Shown: positions 32,015 to 33,308 of the stretch, piece by piece | How the letters are laid out: each line of letters starts with the position of its first letter | Numbering within the stretch: the first letter of the stretch is position 1 | Assembly (NCBI GenBank): GCA_946480825.1 | Contig: CAMLLG010000045.1 | Coordinates: 1 to 33,308 of the forward strand | From: an uncultured Lysobacteraceae bacterium | Lineage (GTDB): Bacteria; Pseudomonadota; Gammaproteobacteria; Xanthomonadales; Xanthomonadaceae | DNA: 33,308 nt | Reading direction: 5' to 3' | Notes under the pieces: generated by a model | Database searches by the model: none | The model's input: only the letters and a program-made list of their open reading frames with translations | Told to the model about the DNA's origin: nothing | Translations under genes and position numbers: made by a program

Positions 32015-33308
32015 TCAACCCGCCTTCGTCCCGCCCACCGTGATCTGATCGATCAACAGCGACGGTTGGCCCACGCCCACCGGCACGCTCTGCCCGTCCT
32101 TGCCGCAGGTGCCGACGCCTTCGTCGAGCGCGAGATCGTGCCCGATCATCTTCACCCGCTGCATGGTCTCGGGGCCGTTGCCGATGAGCGTCGCGCCCTT
32201 CACCGGCGCCGTGATCCGTCCGTCCTCGATCAGATAGGCCTCGGTCGCGGAAAACACGTACTTGCCGCTGGTGATGTCGACCTGACCGCCGCCGAAATTC
32301 ACCGCGTACAGGCCGCGCTTCACCGAGCGGATCATGTCTTCGGGATCGTCCTGCCCGGCGAGCATGTAGGTGTTGGTCATCCGCGGCATCACCAGATGCG
32401 CGAAGGATTCGCGGCGGCCGTTGCCGGTGGCGGGCATGCCCATCAACCGCGCGTTGAGCGTGTCCTGCATGTAGCCGGTCAGCACGCCGTCCTCGATCAG
32501 CGTGGTGCAGCGCGTCGGCGTGCCTTCGTCGTCGACGGTCAGGGACCCGCGCCGTCCCGGCAAGGTGCCGTCGTCGACGATGGTCACGCCGGGCGACGCC
32601 ACGCGCTGGCCCATGCGGCCGGCGTAGGTCGAGGTGCCCTTGCGATTGAAATCGCCTTCCAGGCCGTGGCCGACGGCCTCGTGCAGCAGCACGCCCGGCC
32701 AGCCGCTGCCCAGCACCACCGGCATCGTGCCCGCGGGCGCATCGATGGCATCGAGATTCACCAGCGCCTGACGCAGAGCTTCGCGCGCGCAGCGCTCGGG
32801 ACGTTCGCCGGACAACAGTTCGTCGTAGGCGTAGCGGCCGCCGTAACCGGCGCTGGCGGATTCGCGGCGGCCGTTCTGTTCGACGATCACCTGCACGTTC
32901 ATGCGCACCAGCGGGCGGACGTCGCCTGCGACGACACCGTCGCTGCGGGCGACGAAGATGGTGTCGAGGACCGCGGTCAATGAAACGGTCACCTGGCGCA
33001 CGCGCGGATCGGCGGCGCGCAGCAGACGGTCGACGCGACGCATGGCGTCGAGCTTGTCGGCGTTGGCGCAGGCATCGATGGGATCGATCGCGGCATACAG
33101 CGGTTCCATCGCGTGCGCGCCGCTGCGCGCGAGCGCGGGCGGCGTGCGCGTGTCGCCGTCGCGGGCGATGGCCTTCGCCGACCGGGCCGCGACCAGCAAT
33201 GCGTCGGCGTTGATTTCGTCGGAGTAGGCGAACCCGGTCTTCTCGCCAGAAATCGCGCGCACGCCGACGCCCTGGTCGATGGCGTGCGAGCCGTCCTTGA
33301 CGATGCCG
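32015..33308 (-). CDS. tldD: Metalloprotease TldD (5' end outside window)
   Basis: Zinc metalloprotease subunit that partners PmbA/TldE. About 430 residues are visible of an expected 480; the N-terminus runs off the right edge ([25 protein letters not shown] can be read from the edge). The zinc motif HExxxH is in [71 protein letters not shown] close the protein. It forms a functional unit with pmbA about 1.2 kb downstream on the same strand, with darP and a low-GC gene between. Confidence 0.96.
   Translation of the reverse strand, partial: GIVKDGSHAIDQGVGVRAISGEKTGFAYSDEINADALLVAARSAKAIARDGDTRTPPALARSGAHAMEPLYAAIDPIDACANADKLDAMRRVDRLLRAADPRVRQVTVSLTAVLDTIFVARSDGVVAGDVRPLVRMNVQVIVEQNGRRESASAGYGGRYAYDELLSGERPERCAREALRQALVNLDAIDAPAGTMPVVLGSGWPGVLLHEAVGHGLEGDFNRKGTSTYAGRMGQRVASPGVTIVDDGTLPGRRGSLTVDDEGTPTRCTTLIEDGVLTGYMQDTLNARLMGMPATGNGRRESFAHLVMPRMTNTYMLAGQDDPEDMIRSVKRGLYAVNFGGGQVDITSGKYVFSATEAYLIEDGRITAPVKGATLIGNGPETMQRVKMIGHDLALDEGVGTCGKDGQSVPVGVGQPSLLIDQITVGGTKAG

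Noticed and set aside
29464..33308. TldD/PmbA as dedicated borosin enzymes
   Set aside because: Both are conserved housekeeping genes in the usual pmbA-darP-tldD neighbourhood; kept only as a low-interest hypothesis.

Overview
The window is GC-rich (roughly two thirds G+C) chromosomal DNA from a gammaproteobacterium, most likely of the Xanthomonadales (Lysobacteraceae/Xanthomonadaceae). The evidence is the twin short cold-shock genes, the xseB-ispA pair, divergent pmbA/darP next to tldD, a TonB-dependent receptor, several lipoprotein or periplasmic peptidases, and small proteins of a type I associate with that group. I cannot name the genus. No rRNA, tRNA, CRISPR array, phage or insertion sequence was recognised.

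Layout. 1-5.2 kb: partial glutathione peroxidase, secreted amidohydrolase and TonB-dependent receptor, all on the minus strand. 5.2-8.6 kb: M3 oligopeptidase lipoprotein and a sirtuin, plus strand. 8.6-13.2 kb: DUF3298 lipoprotein, two nearly identical cold-shock genes, a 59-residue protein behind a sigma-54-like promoter, a rhomboid protease and a POT peptide transporter. 13.3-17.1 kb: GST, secreted M14 carboxypeptidase, a PTH2-like pseudogene with two in-frame amber codons, and a YdeI-like protein. 17.1-22.7 kb: a long minus-strand array (GNAT, borosin-type methyltransferase, its small precursor, TPR-GGDEF protein, HD protein, TrhO, small membrane protein). 22.9-25.5 kb: tilS, then overlapping xseB-ispA, plus strand. 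25.5-29.4 kb: a DUF1800/DUF1501 pair flanked by two DUF4870 genes, minus strand. 29.4-33.3 kb: pmbA, darP, a roughly 50% GC inserted gene, and 5'-truncated tldD.

The main discovery candidate is a split borosin RiPP system. A 266-residue SAM-dependent methyltransferase at 21219-22019 closely resembles the peptide-backbone alpha-N-methyltransferase SonM of Shewanella. A separate 91-residue protein at 20668-20943 aligns without gaps to SonA, the SonM substrate, as I recall its sequence. The putative core (F59 to P67) is followed by an unusually long acidic tail of 24 residues, and the alignment predicts backbone methylation at M63 and A65. Such enzymes are easily annotated as generic tetrapyrrole-methylase-like proteins and their precursors as hypothetical.

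Most of the rest is housekeeping: tRNA modification (TilS, TrhO), isoprenoid synthesis (IspA), exonuclease VII small subunit (XseB), ribosome assembly (DarP), the TldD/PmbA protease, and export or uptake and breakdown of peptides. Many large open frames run antisense to real genes because of the high GC; these were not annotated.
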